This document shows, in pieces, positions 12,001 through 22,226 of a stretch of 64,000 bases of DNA. Origin of the DNA: Sphaerolaimus hirsutus. Lineage: Eukaryota; Nematoda; Chromadorea; Monhysterida; Sphaerolaimidae. The translations under genes were made by a program, and so were the position numbers. The stretch lies in assembly GCA_964036195.1 (NCBI GenBank), contig OZ038452.1:23757785-23821784 (forward strand). Reading direction: 5' to 3'. The notes beneath the pieces were generated by a model. That model saw only the letters and a program-made list of their open reading frames with translations. It was not told where the DNA came from and made no database searches. Numbering within the stretch: position 1 is the first letter of the stretch; every line of letters starts with the position of its first letter.

Positions 12001-13421
12001 TAGCTATGATAAATTCTCAAATACCGTATTACCTCGAAATATCCCCAGGGGGTTTATTATTTCGCCAGCAAAATTTGAGGGGGGGATAATTCGAGGGGGG
12101 GGGGGGGTTTATTCGAGGGGGGGGGGTCTATTATTTCGCCAGAAATTTTCGGAAATTCCCCATACGCAGACGTAGAAAAATCGAACAATTACATAGATTT
12201 GTATGTGTTTGTAGGCATATCAAACTGTATATACACATAAACCCTTCCCTAACGTCACTTAATCATCAGTTTTAACGTGTTTTCTGCATTGTACAAATCA
12301 CAAACTGCGGTATTTGTCATGTACGTTCACGTTACACTCAATTTTAGGGGGGGGTATTTCGAGGGGGGGGGTTTATTATTTCCTCAGCCGAAATTTAGGG
12401 GGGGTATTTCGAGGGGGGGGTTAATTCAAGGGGGGGTTAATTCGAGGTAATACGGTAAGACCCCGGCACTTAATGGGTAAGCTTTATTCCATTGTTTATT
12501 TAAAGCCTATGCATATAAACTTTTTATGCTCCAGCACATGTCAGATGGGCATGCTTTATCCATCTCCAATATCATCTTTAGGAGTTCATGAAACAGTTCA
12601 ATAGTTTATAAGAGTTGTTCAAGATAGTGCTATCGAAGGGGTCTTATTCAAGGTGATATGGTACTTTTATTTCAAAATTGCCATTTCTAATAGGTATTCA
12701 AACTACCCAAATTGAAAAATCGCACCAAAACCCAAAGGTCGAAACAATTGGTGACGCTTATTTCTGCGTTTCCGGGTGTCCCAAAAGGAATGAGACACAC
12801 GCATCTGAAATAGCTGAATTCAGCATTGTAATTCTGAAGGAATTGAGGCTGTTCAAAATTGCGCATTTACCAGGGGACAGAATACAAATTAGGATTGGAC
12901 TACACACAGGTTAAAAGACTTTTTTTAAACTGACTCTATATTTAAAAACAACAACATTTTTCTTAAAAAAATCAGGTGCGGTGGCAGCTGGAGTGGTGGG
13001 TTTGAGTATGCCACGCTATTGTCTTTTTGGAAACAGTGTTCAACTGGCTAACAAAATGGAAAGTGCCGGAAAACGTCTGTTGCATTTTCTTTTTTCAATC
13101 ATCAATACTTTATTTCACAATGTATTGTTTGTATTTTATCAAAAAAAACTTATTTACATATTTATCCATTCATTTTTTTACAGCTGGTCAAATTCACATT
13201 ACTACAGAGTATTATGAATACCTGACTGAACACACCCATTCCTATGTGTGCGAGTTGCGCGGAGAAACTCAACTTAAGGTAAAAAAATTATAGACTGTTT
13301 ATTTCAAGTGGACCAGAATTTATCAATTTGTGACTTTTTTTTTCAGGGACAAAATGCACCTGTGATAACTTATTGGCTGGTGGGAAGGAAAGCTGACACA
13401 AATGGCATGTTGAAAGATTAA
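1..13421 (+). CDS. Receptor-type guanylate cyclase, 5' partial, about 25 exons
   Basis: Makes cGMP from GTP at the plasma membrane after ligand binding outside the cell. Exons as I join them: 3-100, 358-390, 959-1041, 1239-1361, 2995-3059, 3252-3512, 3852-3971, 4277-4418, 4483-4610, 5767-5878, 6170-6251, 6327-about 6411, about 6863-7144 (or 7174), 7815-7991, 8924-9068, 9148-9193, 9464-9666, 10408-10606, 11139-11279, 11571-11694, 11930-11998, 12738-12909, 12976-13074, 13184-13278, 13347-13421 (TAA). Phases agree at nearly every junction. Domain order is ANF-receptor ligand-binding, one membrane helix, kinase homology, dimerisation helix, class III cyclase. The start codon and signal peptide lie upstream of the window. 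The exon 12/13 boundary and the end of exon 13 are uncertain. Two introns (1042-1238, 3060-3251) are transposon-like elements. A soluble cyclase is excluded by the ectodomain and membrane helix. Confidence 0.93.
216..316. mobile_element. ACCGTATT-ended MITE in guanylate cyclase intron 1
   Basis: ACCGTATTCCTTCTAATAGAAC at left against AAGAAGAAATGTGGT at right; AGAACGG motifs inside. Confidence 0.6.
549..700. mobile_element. Partial GGCGCC-rich hAT-like MITE in guanylate cyclase intron 2
   Basis: Left terminus TAGTGATGGAAAAGC followed by interspersed ATGGCGC and GGCGCC motifs; no right terminus seen. Confidence 0.6.
1042..1238 (+). mobile_element. Introner-like inverted-repeat element forming guanylate cyclase intron 3
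   Basis: The whole 197-base intron is one element: donor GCTG|GTGCCAATCC, the terminal motif CCAGACCCTGTAAA, an imperfect hairpin made of ATGTCAAA/CATTTTACAGGG-type repeats, and the right terminus GGGTCTGGAATGCC. The acceptor has drifted to GACTAG. CTGG occurs on both sides of the element. Confidence 0.8.
1547..1670. mobile_element. Introner-family element inside guanylate cyclase intron 4
   Basis: Same termini as the introner family (TGCCAATTCCAGACCCTG at left, GGTCTGGGAGTGCGCA at right) with a hairpin core, but lying within a larger intron. Confidence 0.7.
2154..2982. mobile_element. hAT-like MITE, CAGAGTTGTTAAAA family, in guanylate cyclase intron 4
   Basis: Starts CAGAGTTGTTAAAAGTAC and ends TTTTAACAACTATG. 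Flanks CCCAAATC and CCTAAATC give an 8-bp duplication with one mismatch. The right flank runs directly into the exon 5 acceptor. It carries a nested element at about 2219-2553. Confidence 0.85.
2219..2553. mobile_element. Nested element with AGGGTGTCAAA termini and GGAAAA-rich core
   Basis: Termini AGGGTGTCAAA and TTTGACACCCT enclose a degenerate repeat of GGAAAACGGAAAA. TTTTTTAC flanks both sides approximately. It is inserted into the hAT-like element 2154-2982. Confidence 0.7.
3060..3251 (+). mobile_element. Introner-like element forming guanylate cyclase intron 5 (GC-AG)
   Basis: Exactly 192 bases. The exon ends GACCAG, the element starts GCGGCAGTCCCAGACCC and ends GGGTCTGGGACTGCCCCCAG, and the next exon starts GGAATT. 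Left and right both carry CCAGG, consistent with a 5-bp target duplication. The donor is GC, not GT. Confidence 0.85.
4615..5135. mobile_element. hAT-like MITE inserted at a splice donor
   Basis: Element from CATTATTGTAAAAACG to TTCTAACAACTCTG. The target duplication CGAGGTAA is perfect (4607-4614 and 5136-5143) and spans the exon 9 donor GAG|GTAA. The core is made of TACGTTTTCT/AGAAAACGTA motifs. Confidence 0.9.
5191..5410. mobile_element. CACACTAGTT-ended MITE
   Basis: CCGCTGCACACACTAGTTTA at left and GTAAACTAGTGTGTGCAGCG at right, with a long internal palindrome. Confidence 0.85.
6170..6251 (+). other. Transmembrane helix exon of the guanylate cyclase
   Basis: This exon lies between acceptor CTTCCAG and donor GTGAGT. 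It encodes ARIVALAST, then [19 protein letters not shown], a single hydrophobic helix of about 22 residues. The next exon starts at 6327 after GTGAAG and gives the basic stretch [20 protein letters not shown], the usual cytosolic stop-transfer and start of the kinase homology domain. The phase-2 to phase-1 junction (CT+A) is intact. Confidence 0.88.
6451..6740. mobile_element. CACACTAGTT-related MITE in guanylate cyclase intron 12
   Basis: GGCGCCACACAGACTAATTTT and AAACTAGTCTGTGTGGCCAC termini; subterminal palindrome GTTCCCATCCCAATTCAAAG against CTTTGAATTGGGATGAGAAC. The same inner motif is in the copy at 58457. Confidence 0.8.
7177..7583. mobile_element. ACCGTATT-ended MITE touching an exon end
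   Basis: ACCGTATTTCTTGTAATAG and TATTAGAAGAAATACGGT termini. It starts two bases after the potential donor GCAG|GT at 7175. Confidence 0.82.
8341..8755. mobile_element. CACACTAGTT-ended MITE with a GGCGCC element inside
   Basis: CCTCCCACACTAGTTGACAT at left and GATGTCAACTAGTGTGTGTG at right. A partial TAGTGATGG/GGCGCC element occupies 8458-8680 inside it. Confidence 0.75.
8458..8680. mobile_element. Partial GGCGCC-rich hAT-like MITE, nested
   Basis: TAGTGATGGAAAAAGCGCC start, then repeats of AAGCGCCAATGGCG; right terminus missing. Confidence 0.65.
10649..11097. mobile_element. hAT-like MITE, CATAGTTGTTAAAACG family
   Basis: Perfect 8-bp target duplication CTAAAAAG (10641-10648, 11098-11105); ends CATAGTTGTTAAAACG and TTTTAACAATTCTG. 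Lies in the intron between kinase homology and dimerisation exons. Confidence 0.9.
11139..13421 (+). other. Dimerisation helix and class III guanylate cyclase catalytic domain
   Basis: Exon 19 encodes the dimerisation coiled coil ([20 protein letters not shown], then [17 protein letters not shown]). The catalytic domain follows: [13 protein letters not shown] (first metal-binding Asp), [28 protein letters not shown] (guanine-binding Glu and second metal Asp), [15 protein letters not shown] and MPRYCLFGN, whose Cys marks GTP rather than ATP preference. The transition-state Asn and Arg, normally in VNTASRMES, are replaced: this protein reads VQLANKMES (N to Q, R to K). It ends [12 protein letters not shown] with TAA at 13419-13421 and has no C-terminal tail. 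An AATAAA at 13713 could serve polyadenylation. Confidence 0.92.
12022..12457. mobile_element. ACCGTATT-ended MITE in the cyclase-domain intron
   Basis: ACCGTATTACCTCGAAATA and TTCGAGGTAATACGGT termini with poly-G runs and repeated TTCGAGGGGGG motifs. Confidence 0.82.
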
Positions 13422-13712
13422 ATTGGGGGTTATTAAGCTTGTCTGAGCAGTTAAGGTACGCTTAAAAAGCACGTTGTTGAAATCCTGAAAGTGTGGAAAT
13501 GGAAGTGTTTCAAATCGGTGGTTTGTTGACCAAACGATTTTTAGGCAAATTTAAATGTGTTTGTTTATCCATTTTGATTTGAATGTTGTATTTCATGTGA
13601 AATTTTACAATTGTGAACCGTTGTGAGATACTCTAAATTTATATGTGTGTGTTTGTGTGTGAAAAAAGGATTTATTTTTCTTTTATTCTTTTTTCTGCTT
13701 ATTTTACAAGTA

Positions 13713-13718
13713 AATAAA
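13713..13718 (+). promoter_or_regulatory. Candidate polyadenylation signal of the guanylate cyclase
   Basis: AATAAA lies 292 bases after the stop codon, in a T-rich stretch followed by GT-containing DNA, as expected for a 3' end. No cDNA evidence is available. Confidence 0.5.
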
Positions 13719-14443
13719 CGATGTTCAGTGTAATCTATTTATAAGGTAGTCTCGTTTTTTCACATTTATTTTTCCATTGTTGAAAGAAAATAACTCGACT
13801 GGCCCAAGGCTCGACACGGAATGTCACAGCGACTGAATCATAATTCACAATACCTACTTTCTTACTTAAATTCCAGTCAAAATACCAAAAGTATAATAAA
13901 AATTCTATGTATTCTATAAATCTGAGATTCTTGGATGGGTACCTATTTATCTAGCTTTTTCGGTACACGAAAACAATTCACGTGGGATGGAGGTCGCACT
14001 CTGTCATTGCTCGCCTGAAATCCATATAAATTTATCATGGATGTAAAACGGTTCAAACAAATGAAGAAAACATCTATCAAAAACTTTATCTAAGTTTTAT
14101 GCTTGACTTGTGATTGGAATTGTATGCAATTTTTCTGACTGATTTATTGAAAAATTTCTTTGGAAGTTGAAAGAGATTTCCAGTTGAAATTGCTACGGGA
14201 ACATTGTGCATTTCATTTCAATTTTCATCGGTTTTTCACTTTTTAAACAGAAACGATTTCCTCAGAACATTGACAATATTGTGACGACAAAGTTAGGTAG
14301 AATAAAATAGATTTGAGTTGACCAAATTGAATCATTTGCGATCGTCATCAACATTTGTTGACGGATACTCATTTTGAAAAATTCGACTGTGTTCAAAGCT
14401 GCTTTATCAGTTTCCGAAATTTCGGCTGTAAGATGGTAATATG

Positions 14444-14757
14444 CAGAGTTGTTAAAATACTGGTATTATTGGAAATCGTAAGCTTTCTTCATTTTAGTAT
14501 TTATACTAAAGCATTTTTATACTAAAGTATTCATACTAAATCATATTACATTTTTAAGTTACCGAGGAAAGCGTAAAAAAGTGTAAGCGTAAACAGCCAT
14601 CTGCAAAAAAGGTTACGCTTTTTCAATACACGAGTATTTCGACCAGGAATGCGTAATAAAGCGTAAGGGTATTTTATTAACGTGTAATCGTATTACCTGG
14701 GTATTTTAGGTTACCGGGGTATTTTTGTTTAAGCGTAAATACGCTTTTGCAGCTCTG
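14444..14757. mobile_element. hAT-like MITE, CAGAGTTGTTAAAA family
   Basis: Starts CAGAGTTGTTAAAATACTGG and ends GCAGCTCTG; flanks GTAATATG and GTAATCAG match at six of eight bases. Intergenic. Confidence 0.65.
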
Positions 14758-15545
14758 GTAATCAGAGACATCAAAGGAAGAACGTGCAGCTCCGCATCGC
14801 AGCAACATTTATTGTCCATGAAAAATATGTGATTGTGAATTTGCAAAAAAAACTTCAATTTTCTTAACCCCATGCAAGCCATGCCGCAATATCAATTTGT
14901 TGCACAAAAGTTTGGCTTGAGAATTCATTCGGGCATCGTTCTGTTATATTTATCCACGCAAACTGCATTTATCCATTTAAAAATGCATGCGGCACTTAGC
15001 TCGGCGCCAGCCATTCAGATGTTCGCAGTCGGAACGATTTTTCATTTTTCCCGAAAAAATGAAATTGAGAATTGTCGGAAATTGTTGGCCAGACATTATT
15101 ATTTCATTCCCCAATTGTATTTATTTACCTATGTTGAATTTATACGAATAGAATGATATATTTTAACCACATATTGAATTGTCTGACCACAGATGGAACC
15201 CCTGGGGCTGTACATTGAATGTTTCACAGTAGAATGCAGCTATAATATAGTAACGGAAATGGTGTTCTTTGCATTCATCGTATATCCTCGAAAAGGCGCG
15301 CCGCGCCAAGGAAAATGGGCCATCGGCGTGGAAATGGCGCCGTTTGGCGCCCTCAAATGGCGCCAGCGCCGTGGCTAAACCCACAGCCAAAACTGTACCG
15401 CTAGACGCGCAAAAAATAAATTTGCAGAGCAATGAGGACATAAATATTTTCAGCTAGGTAGTTCAAATCATGTCGAAATCAGCGGCGCATCGCATCCCAT
15501 TATTTTTTTCAACATTTTTGATCGTCAAGCATCATCACTCGGCTG

Positions 15546-16091
15546 CAGAGTTGTTAAACTTACTGTCCTCTTTTCAAAATATATGTGTGTGTAAAATACT
15601 TTTTTACACATCCCTGAGTACAGAAAGTGTGAAACACTTTTTTACACGTACTCATGAGTACTCGGGTGAGTTAAATACTTTTGTTGTGGAAATGTAAAAC
15701 AGAGTACATTTATTATCAGAAAATCTAGGAGCAAGTACTTTCCTTCAAAGAATATGCAAAAGTGGGTACTTTTTTATGGAAAATGTAAAAGCTACTACTT
15801 TTTACATGAGAGAGTGACTTTTACACTGGAAAACATCACAGATGTCATTTTTAAATGTTTATTTAGTATTTTTATTGAAAAATTATATGATTTCTTCAAG
15901 GTTTCTTTTTTAGCAACAAAAATTGTGATTTGGATTTTCAAAAATGCATTTTCTGTACACGTGTACTCTTCAAATATACGCGTACAGGTGAGTACGGGTA
16001 CTTTTAAAAAGTTTATGTAAATGTATTTACCCAGTACTCGAGTATACGTACGTATTTTTAGAGTAAATGTGAATACAAATTAACAACTGTG
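15546..16091. mobile_element. hAT-like MITE, CAGAGTTGTTAAA family
   Basis: Starts CAGAGTTGTTAAACTTAC and ends AATTAACAACTGTG; flanks CTCGGCTG and CTCGACTG match at seven of eight bases. Intergenic. Confidence 0.8.
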
Positions 16092-17531
16092 CTCGACTGA
16101 TGGAATAATCTAGCATTGTCGCCGCCCAACAATTGAATTTGGCCCGAGTTGCTGATTTTATGACCTTCGCATTAACCAGTTGCCATTTCACTCTTCATTT
16201 ACGAAATAAATGGAAAAATCGAATGATATCACACAAGCGAGAGCTAATGAAAATAGAGAAAAGGATGGGTCGAGGCTGCGTTTTATCACAGAAAAAATAA
16301 TGAGGCTGGCTGCTGCCAGCCTTCAACCTCAACGCTACCATTGGATAAATATGCGCATTTAATTCTAGTTATTTACACCAGTGATGCATTTTCGTATTAG
16401 CGTTACAAAAAGATGTCTTCGGATATTTATATTTTTGAAAATATTGAAAAATATATAACTTTTTTCAGAGATTTAGTTACATTTTGTTTTGAAAGACTTT
16501 CTGGGTTGAAAAAAGTATCAGAAAATATGAAAAATTAGTTACATTTATTTATACAATATTTACATTTATTTTCCCCGGTTTTTAGCACAAAGATTCAATT
16601 ATATTTTCATTTAATTCATAATTTGAATTTTTCATTATATTTAATTGCATTCACTGAGAATGGCCAATTTTCGCAATGCTAATTCGCATGTTAGTAAGCC
16701 CCAGGGAAACAAAGTCTACCCATGATTTTCGCTACTTTTTACTTAAGAATCGTGGGAATTTCGCCAGACCCAAAAGTCCACTATAATAAGTTGGGAATGT
16801 ATGGGAAATGGTCCCGTGTCTTAAATATAATGCCTACATCTGTCTGTAGCAAGATTATGCAAATAATGGCGCATGGCAAGTTATAGGTTTAAAGCCGCAG
16901 CGCTGCAGTAGTTTTTGTTACGTTTTTGGTATAATGAAGCTTTTTGCAGGGACATAACGGGGATACCTTTAGCAATTAAGGTGTCCATTTCTTACTAAAG
17001 TCGATAAGATCAAAAATGGCAAGATGGAGTTGGATTTGCAGGCCCAATATAGATATTTTCTACGGGCAGCAAATTTTCAGTGTTCTGCAAAGTTAATTTT
17101 TCTACACTTTTATGTAATTTTGTAACAAATTTGTGGAAGACATCAATAAGTCCACTCTTATTTCAGCAAGGATATATAGAAAAAAAGCAAGAATATCCAC
17201 ACACCCCACTTAAAAGTTTTTATTTGCAGGAAAAAAGTCAATAAGTCCTGAGACACTGAGATTTCACAGTGTTAATAAGTGCACAATTTGGCCATAAAAC
17301 AATGGTTTATAAAATAACAAGGAACGAAGTGGACTTACGGCCTTCATGGACTTATCGACCTTTATAAATCACCCCTGAATTTTGCCCAATCTTTAACCAA
17401 GGAAACCGGCAATTAAATATTCATAAAAATGATGATAGGTAAATATTTTTTCCTACTGTAAATGTGACATAAACATCGCCAAACCTTCCCACTTTTTTGG
17501 ACATCTGCCAATTGTCATAGTTATAACATAC

Positions 17532-18187
17532 CTAGTCTGTCCGTCTGAGGAAGCAACTGAACAATTGTTCGATGGTGTAAATTGACGGTTCGAGTGTCAG
17601 TGGACAACTGATTAAACTGTCTCAATATGCATTCATCCGTGATGTTAGGACAGACAGCGTTCAAATGTAATTGCAATATTTTTACATCATAAACAGCCCT
17701 TATTTGCAATTGAATACGTGCAAGTGCGAATGATTTCGAGCGAATTGTTGATGAGTATCGCGTTGTCCGAAAAGGATGCAATTTTTTAATAAAATACACT
17801 ATAACACAAAAATATCCTGGAAACAAACACCACACCACATAGTTCATGAATCATGATACTGATGATAAATAAATAGAATGTCTGATTTGCAAACCAACGC
17901 ATAAAAAGTATGCAAAGTAATAGAGATGGCCGATATTTTTTTAAAGGTTTTTTAAAACACGTTTTTTTAAACACACGCATCGAAACCGTTTTTTAAAACT
18001 TGACAAAATTTAAAATTATGAAGAACGGTTTTATTTTTTAAACAACGTCTTTTTAAAAGAACAAGGTCATTGAAAAAACGTTTTTTTCCATCCCTACCAA
18101 CCAAAAATACTTACCTAGATACACGTAGATAACGTAGTTTCCAATAAAGATTTCATAGCATACGCAAAGTTGGAGTCTAGCTGACAT
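17532..18187 (-). CDS. Unrecognised membrane-protein gene, first two exons
   Basis: Two minus-strand exons fit together. Exon 1 (18187-18115) starts with ATG and ends at a perfect GTAAGT donor, in phase 1. Exon 2 (17816-17532) starts after TTTCCAG, is open for 94 codons, ends at GTATGT and is in phase with exon 1. The join reads EIFIGNYVIYVYLG|YFCVIVYFIKKLHPF: a hydrophobic segment of about 20 residues close to the N-terminus, then a basic flank, then a mostly polar region (RIQLQIRAVYDVKILQLHLN; NITDECILRQFNQLSTD). That is the shape of a type II membrane protein such as a Golgi enzyme, but I do not recognise the family. Later exons were not found. A chance open frame is possible, though two matching consensus donors argue against it. 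Confidence 0.5.
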
Positions 18188-19371
18188 TGATTGCTCCAGA
18201 CAAGTCAATTATAGTTGCAAAGGCGTACATCGTGACCGACTGTGAACGTGTGCGCGTGTGGAATTAAGGTATTAATTTACACGTCATTTGTACGGCTTTG
18301 TGCAGATTAGATACTCTCTAACTCCGCCCACTTCTGATGTGTTGAGCGAGGATAATTTTTTTTGCGTAGTTTTATTTTTTGAAGATTTTTTTCATTTTCA
18401 AACGTTTTCGTGAACCCCCTGTGCATACCACAAAGCCTCAAATAGGTAATTCCATTGAACAATTCAACTATGTCAACTGCGTAAGGAACTCGTAACTCTC
18501 ATCTGAGCTATCCTACATGGAATTTTGTACCGGTAGAAAACCGATTTCGTATGTAAATATTTACAAATATTGGTTTTCAGGTGTGTTTTTTGTGAAGCCT
18601 GGTACAAACATATCAAATTTATTACTGAATTGTTGAATTAAAAACGTATTATTGCAAAAATAAAATACCTAAGGAACTTTCTTAAGTATATTTTTCCTGT
18701 GTTGATCAATGAATTCCGACGAACAAACGTCATCACACCGCGGCCAGGAAAGTGTGACCAAAAAAAATTCACAGGGAAATTTTGTCTGGGACTTATGGTA
18801 TCATAAATTCAATACATGCAAAACTATATTTATCACTTTTTTTTACTAAATCAAATAGCCGTGCGTGCTGCGAAATAACCTAGGCATGCTAGTTTTATGT
18901 TTTATGCAATGCTCTTTGCTCACCCAAATGCGTAGCAAATGCGACATGATAAATATGTATTTGTGACAAAGAAAATGCGGTTGGTAAGGATTTAAAACGA
19001 AAATTAGAAAACTTGAATTTTTTGCCTTTTCGATTTTTTTCACGGTCGTGCAATGGAATTTATGGAGTTTATCATATCATATCACTACCGAAATTTGAAA
19101 AATCCATTGTTCAACTTTGAAAGCATTTGAACTTACAGGAATGAGTTATTATTATCTCCGTTAACTGCAGTTGACGGAAGTCTCATTCCGGTATTTCAAT
19201 CTCAAGCGTAAAAATTGAGGTACGAGTTTCCGAAAAAAATTCAAATTTAGTACTGAACTAGTTGTTGAGGGCCATTAAAATTTATTCAAACTGGTCTAAA
19301 AATTCAGAACTTCCATGGAAAATATTCGACAAATCAAAAATTATTTTTTTTACAAAAACAAAAGCTCAGGT
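18188..19371. other. Non-coding DNA upstream of the minus-strand gene
   Basis: AT-rich sequence without recognisable exons or repeats beyond short simple runs. It would hold the promoter of the gene at 17532-18187 if that gene is real. Confidence 0.4.
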
Positions 19372-19590
19372 GCCGGTTCCGCAAGTGGAAAAGTTAAGAG
19401 TTAAAACTTAAGAGTTGAGTAAAATGATAAATGATAAATTAAGAGTAAAGTTAAAAGTTAAGAGTTGAGTAAAATCATTTGTCGTTTTACTCAACTCTTA
19501 AGTCTTAACTTTACTCATAACTTGTCATTTGTCATTTTACTCAACTCTTAAGTTTTAACTCTTAACTTTTCCACTTGCGGAACTGGCCCG
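19372..19590. mobile_element. Inverted-repeat element with AGTTAAGAGTT motifs
   Basis: GGTTCCGCAAGTGGAAAAGTT at left, AACTTTTCCACTTGCGGAAC at right; related elements lie near 24257-24465 and 25392-25540. Confidence 0.8.
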
Positions 19591-19612
19591 GAAATTTTAA
19601 ATTTTTTTTAAG

Positions 19613-20031
19613 CAGCGTTTACACGCTTTCGTGTGCCGACAAAAAAGTTTGGTGGAAAAGTTCCATAATTCTGGAATTAAGTTTCATATATGCAAGAAAA
19701 AACGGTGAATTGTGCTCACTAGTTATGTGTACACACATGCCAATTTGCAGATAATTTGAGCATGTCGTTCACGAATTATGGGCAATTGAAAATGAATTTT
19801 AGTTGTCGGTTCGGTTTTCGTTTTGAAACCGAACCGACAACTGAAATTCATCTTCAAATGCAAATAAGTTTTGAACAACAGGCTCAAATTATATGCAAAT
19901 TGGCATGTGTGTAGACTTAACTAGTGAGTATACTTCACTGGCTTTTCCCGCAGATACGGAACTTTATTCCGGAATTATGGAACTTTCTCGCTTAACTTTT
20001 TTGTCGGCACACGAAACCGTGTAAACGACCC
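19613..20031. mobile_element. Inverted-repeat element with GTTTACACG ends
   Basis: GCGTTTACACGCTTTCGTG, then TGCCGACAAAAAAGTT at left; AACTTTTTTGTCGGCA, then CACGAAACCGTGTAAACG at right. Confidence 0.82.
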
Positions 20032-20529
20032 TTTAGAAAAATATCAAAATTCCAACACTTGTCGTAAGAGTGTTTTTCATCGTTAGCAGTGGGTAGTCTG
20101 CAATGGTGCGTCCGGAGAAAGTCGAAAAACCAGCCCCCGTTGATTCGAACTTTAAAAAAAGTCATCCCAATTCCCAATATCTATGTTTCAGTGCCGATTA
20201 AGAATATAGAAATGGTGTTTACCATGCTTCTACATAGGTGAGCTTTTCACAGCAAATATATAAATAGCACGCTCATACGTACACGCAGTGCGATGCCCAT
20301 AAACTGGGCACTTACTGTTCAAAACTACTGCGAAATAGGCTATACCTCGGTGGACTGCAAAGTATGTGTCCAAAATTACTTATGTCTCAGTTGATAACGC
20401 GCTAGTAGGATACTTATGCACGCACTTTCACAAAAAAAAAACGTTTTAAAAAAGACAGAGTCGCGTACAATCGACGAATATTTTCCCCTGAAACATTTTT
20501 TTCAACAATTTTGATTTTATCAACGATCA

Positions 20530-20887
20530 CAGCAAAAAAATGGGTGCGTGATGCGTGTGGAAGAGAGCTGGATGCGCGTGAAGCATCACGAAGCACAAGC
20601 ATCACGAAATTTCCGGTCAAGTGTCTTCCACACGCTTCACCTAGCTTCACCTCGCGCTTCACGCGCATCCAAAGTTGTGGCGACACTTCACGACGCTGGT
20701 GCTTCCACACTTCACTATTGTATAGGTACATTTAAGTGCCAGTGGCATGTTAGAACCGTGAAGTGTCTTCACGCAGGTATTCGTGACGTGTGTGGAAGCA
20801 CTAGCGTGCTGCGTGAAGCGTCGGGAAGCGCCAGCGTGAAGACACTTCCCGACGCTTCGCCGCGCATTCACACACCCATTTTTTGCT
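20530..20887. mobile_element. Inverted-repeat element with GTGAAGC motifs
   Basis: CAGCAAAAAAATGGGTGCGTG at left and CACACCCATTTTTTGCTG at right; interior of short GTGAAG/CTTCAC words. A similar interior is seen around 1690-1900. Confidence 0.7.
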
Positions 20888-20933
20888 GTGGATGACGTCA
20901 CGATGGAGTGTTACCGTTACAAAAACACAAAGC

Positions 20934-21059
20934 ATGCATAGTCCGCTGAGCATAGCTACAGAAAGATCAATTCGCACTGGAGCGCCCGGGACCCCATCCA
21001 CATTTATTGCCAGCCGAGAAGTTACCAATGCCACCGAGAACTCATACATCCATTTTACT
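20934..21059 (+). CDS. Possible N-terminal exon of the downstream GPCR
   Basis: An open frame from ATG at 20934 reads MHSPLSIATERSIRTGAPG, continuing to REVTNATENSYIHFT before TGA. It has an N-glycosylation sequon (NAT) and a composition that suits an extracellular GPCR N-terminus. The next exon (22642) needs phase 0 and itself begins PGSTNVS with another sequon. The strong-looking junction CTTCAG|GTGTTT at 21069 is out of frame with this ORF; the in-frame alternative GAA|GTTACC is weak. A 12-codon upstream ORF (20903-20941) overlaps the ATG. I regard this as a candidate only. Confidence 0.3.
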
Positions 21060-22049
21060 TGACTTCAGGTGTTTTTTTTCGCTGTCGGAAGTCGGCAACA
21101 TAGATTCTAGTTACAGGCACTTTGATTAAGAAAGTAATACCTCCATCGTTGTGGGGGGGGGGGGGTTGATGCATGCATACAGATGCATTCCGACTCAACG
21201 ACACTTCTCGCGCTATGATATTGGGTTACATCGATGGGGCAGTCGTTTTTTTTGGAGCCACAAAAAATTAGCCCAGTGGAAAATGTCCATCTTGGATTGT
21301 TTCATTTTAGTAGCGAATTTTCCGCCAGAGCACTTTTTAAGCTTGAATAGTCTACCAGTACCCAACATGCATCACCTAGATTGAAAGTGGAACCGACGTA
21401 CCTTACATAGGTTAGGTGAATAATTAAATTTTTGCATCTTAGCATATACCACCCCTTCGCGCAGTTAAGAATTTAATTCGAGGGAGCCGCGCTAAAACCA
21501 GTTTAACATTTCTAAATCTAGTGGCGTAAATACAGTGCCCACTGCGCAGTTAAATTGAGTGCAGAGTAATCTAGCTGTTTCCACAACAATGAGTGGAATA
21601 TAGCACAAATGTTTGCACAATAATGGGGCATGAACAGTCCTCGGGAAGGATCACAACAAGGTTGACTTTAGTGCATTTTTCTATTTAAAAAATGTGTTTT
21701 TATTTATCATTTCTGTTGAAAGTTGAAGTTTCCCACTCACATTTCAGAAGTGTATCAGAACAAATACAAAATAAGACATCATGTCAATTGGATATAGGCG
21801 ATGAAGATCTGATTAGAAAAATCTTTGTTGGTTTAATTTGGATTGAATATTTTACAGTGCGATAAGTGGGGGTGTCCTTTTGATATAGATGTCATGTTTT
21901 TGTTGGAAAAATATGCTGTCATAAATATAAACATCTGAAGTGATTGCTTCAAATCATTTTTCTTTTGGTGTAAAGTAAACCGAGTCAATGAATCCATCAT
22001 AAAGCACTCAGTATCACTAACATTATTGATACCAGGATGCAGTAATGTG

Positions 22050-22226
22050 TTAAGTAAAGTGTCAAATGTCATGTAAAATTTTAACCAGAACAAAAAAGAT
22101 ATTTTATTACTGAAGTTTGCATGACAATTGACACTTTACCTTACATTTGTCATGACAATTCACACTTTTATGACATTTTACATGACATTTGACACTTTAC
22201 TTTACAGGGTCTGTGATTGGCACCAT
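22050..22226. mobile_element. Diverged introner-family element upstream of the GPCR
   Basis: Inverted repeats of the GTGTCAAATGTCATG type ending in CTTTACAGGGTCTGTGATTG followed by GCACC. The left terminus is unclear. Confidence 0.5.

Larger units (their letters stand above)
13719..17531. other. Intergenic region with two hAT-like MITEs
   Basis: Apart from the elements at 14444-14757 and 15546-16091, I see AT-rich unique-looking DNA with no exon chain that I can support. Short open frames at 14872-15156 and 15163-15441 lack splice context or family resemblance. Further 3' exons of the minus-strand gene at 17532-18187 should lie somewhere here or below, but I could not place them. Confidence 0.5.

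Noticed and set aside
13940..14030. Minus-strand acceptor-like TTTCAG near 14020 as the last exon of the gene at 17532-18187
   Set aside because: In the required phase it reaches a stop after three codons, and nothing links it to the upstream exons except a plausible acceptor.
14872..15441. Possible exons in the intergenic region between the guanylate cyclase and the minus-strand gene
   Set aside because: No family resemblance, no matching splice phases, and partial overlap with GGCGCC-type repeat text at 15295-15375.
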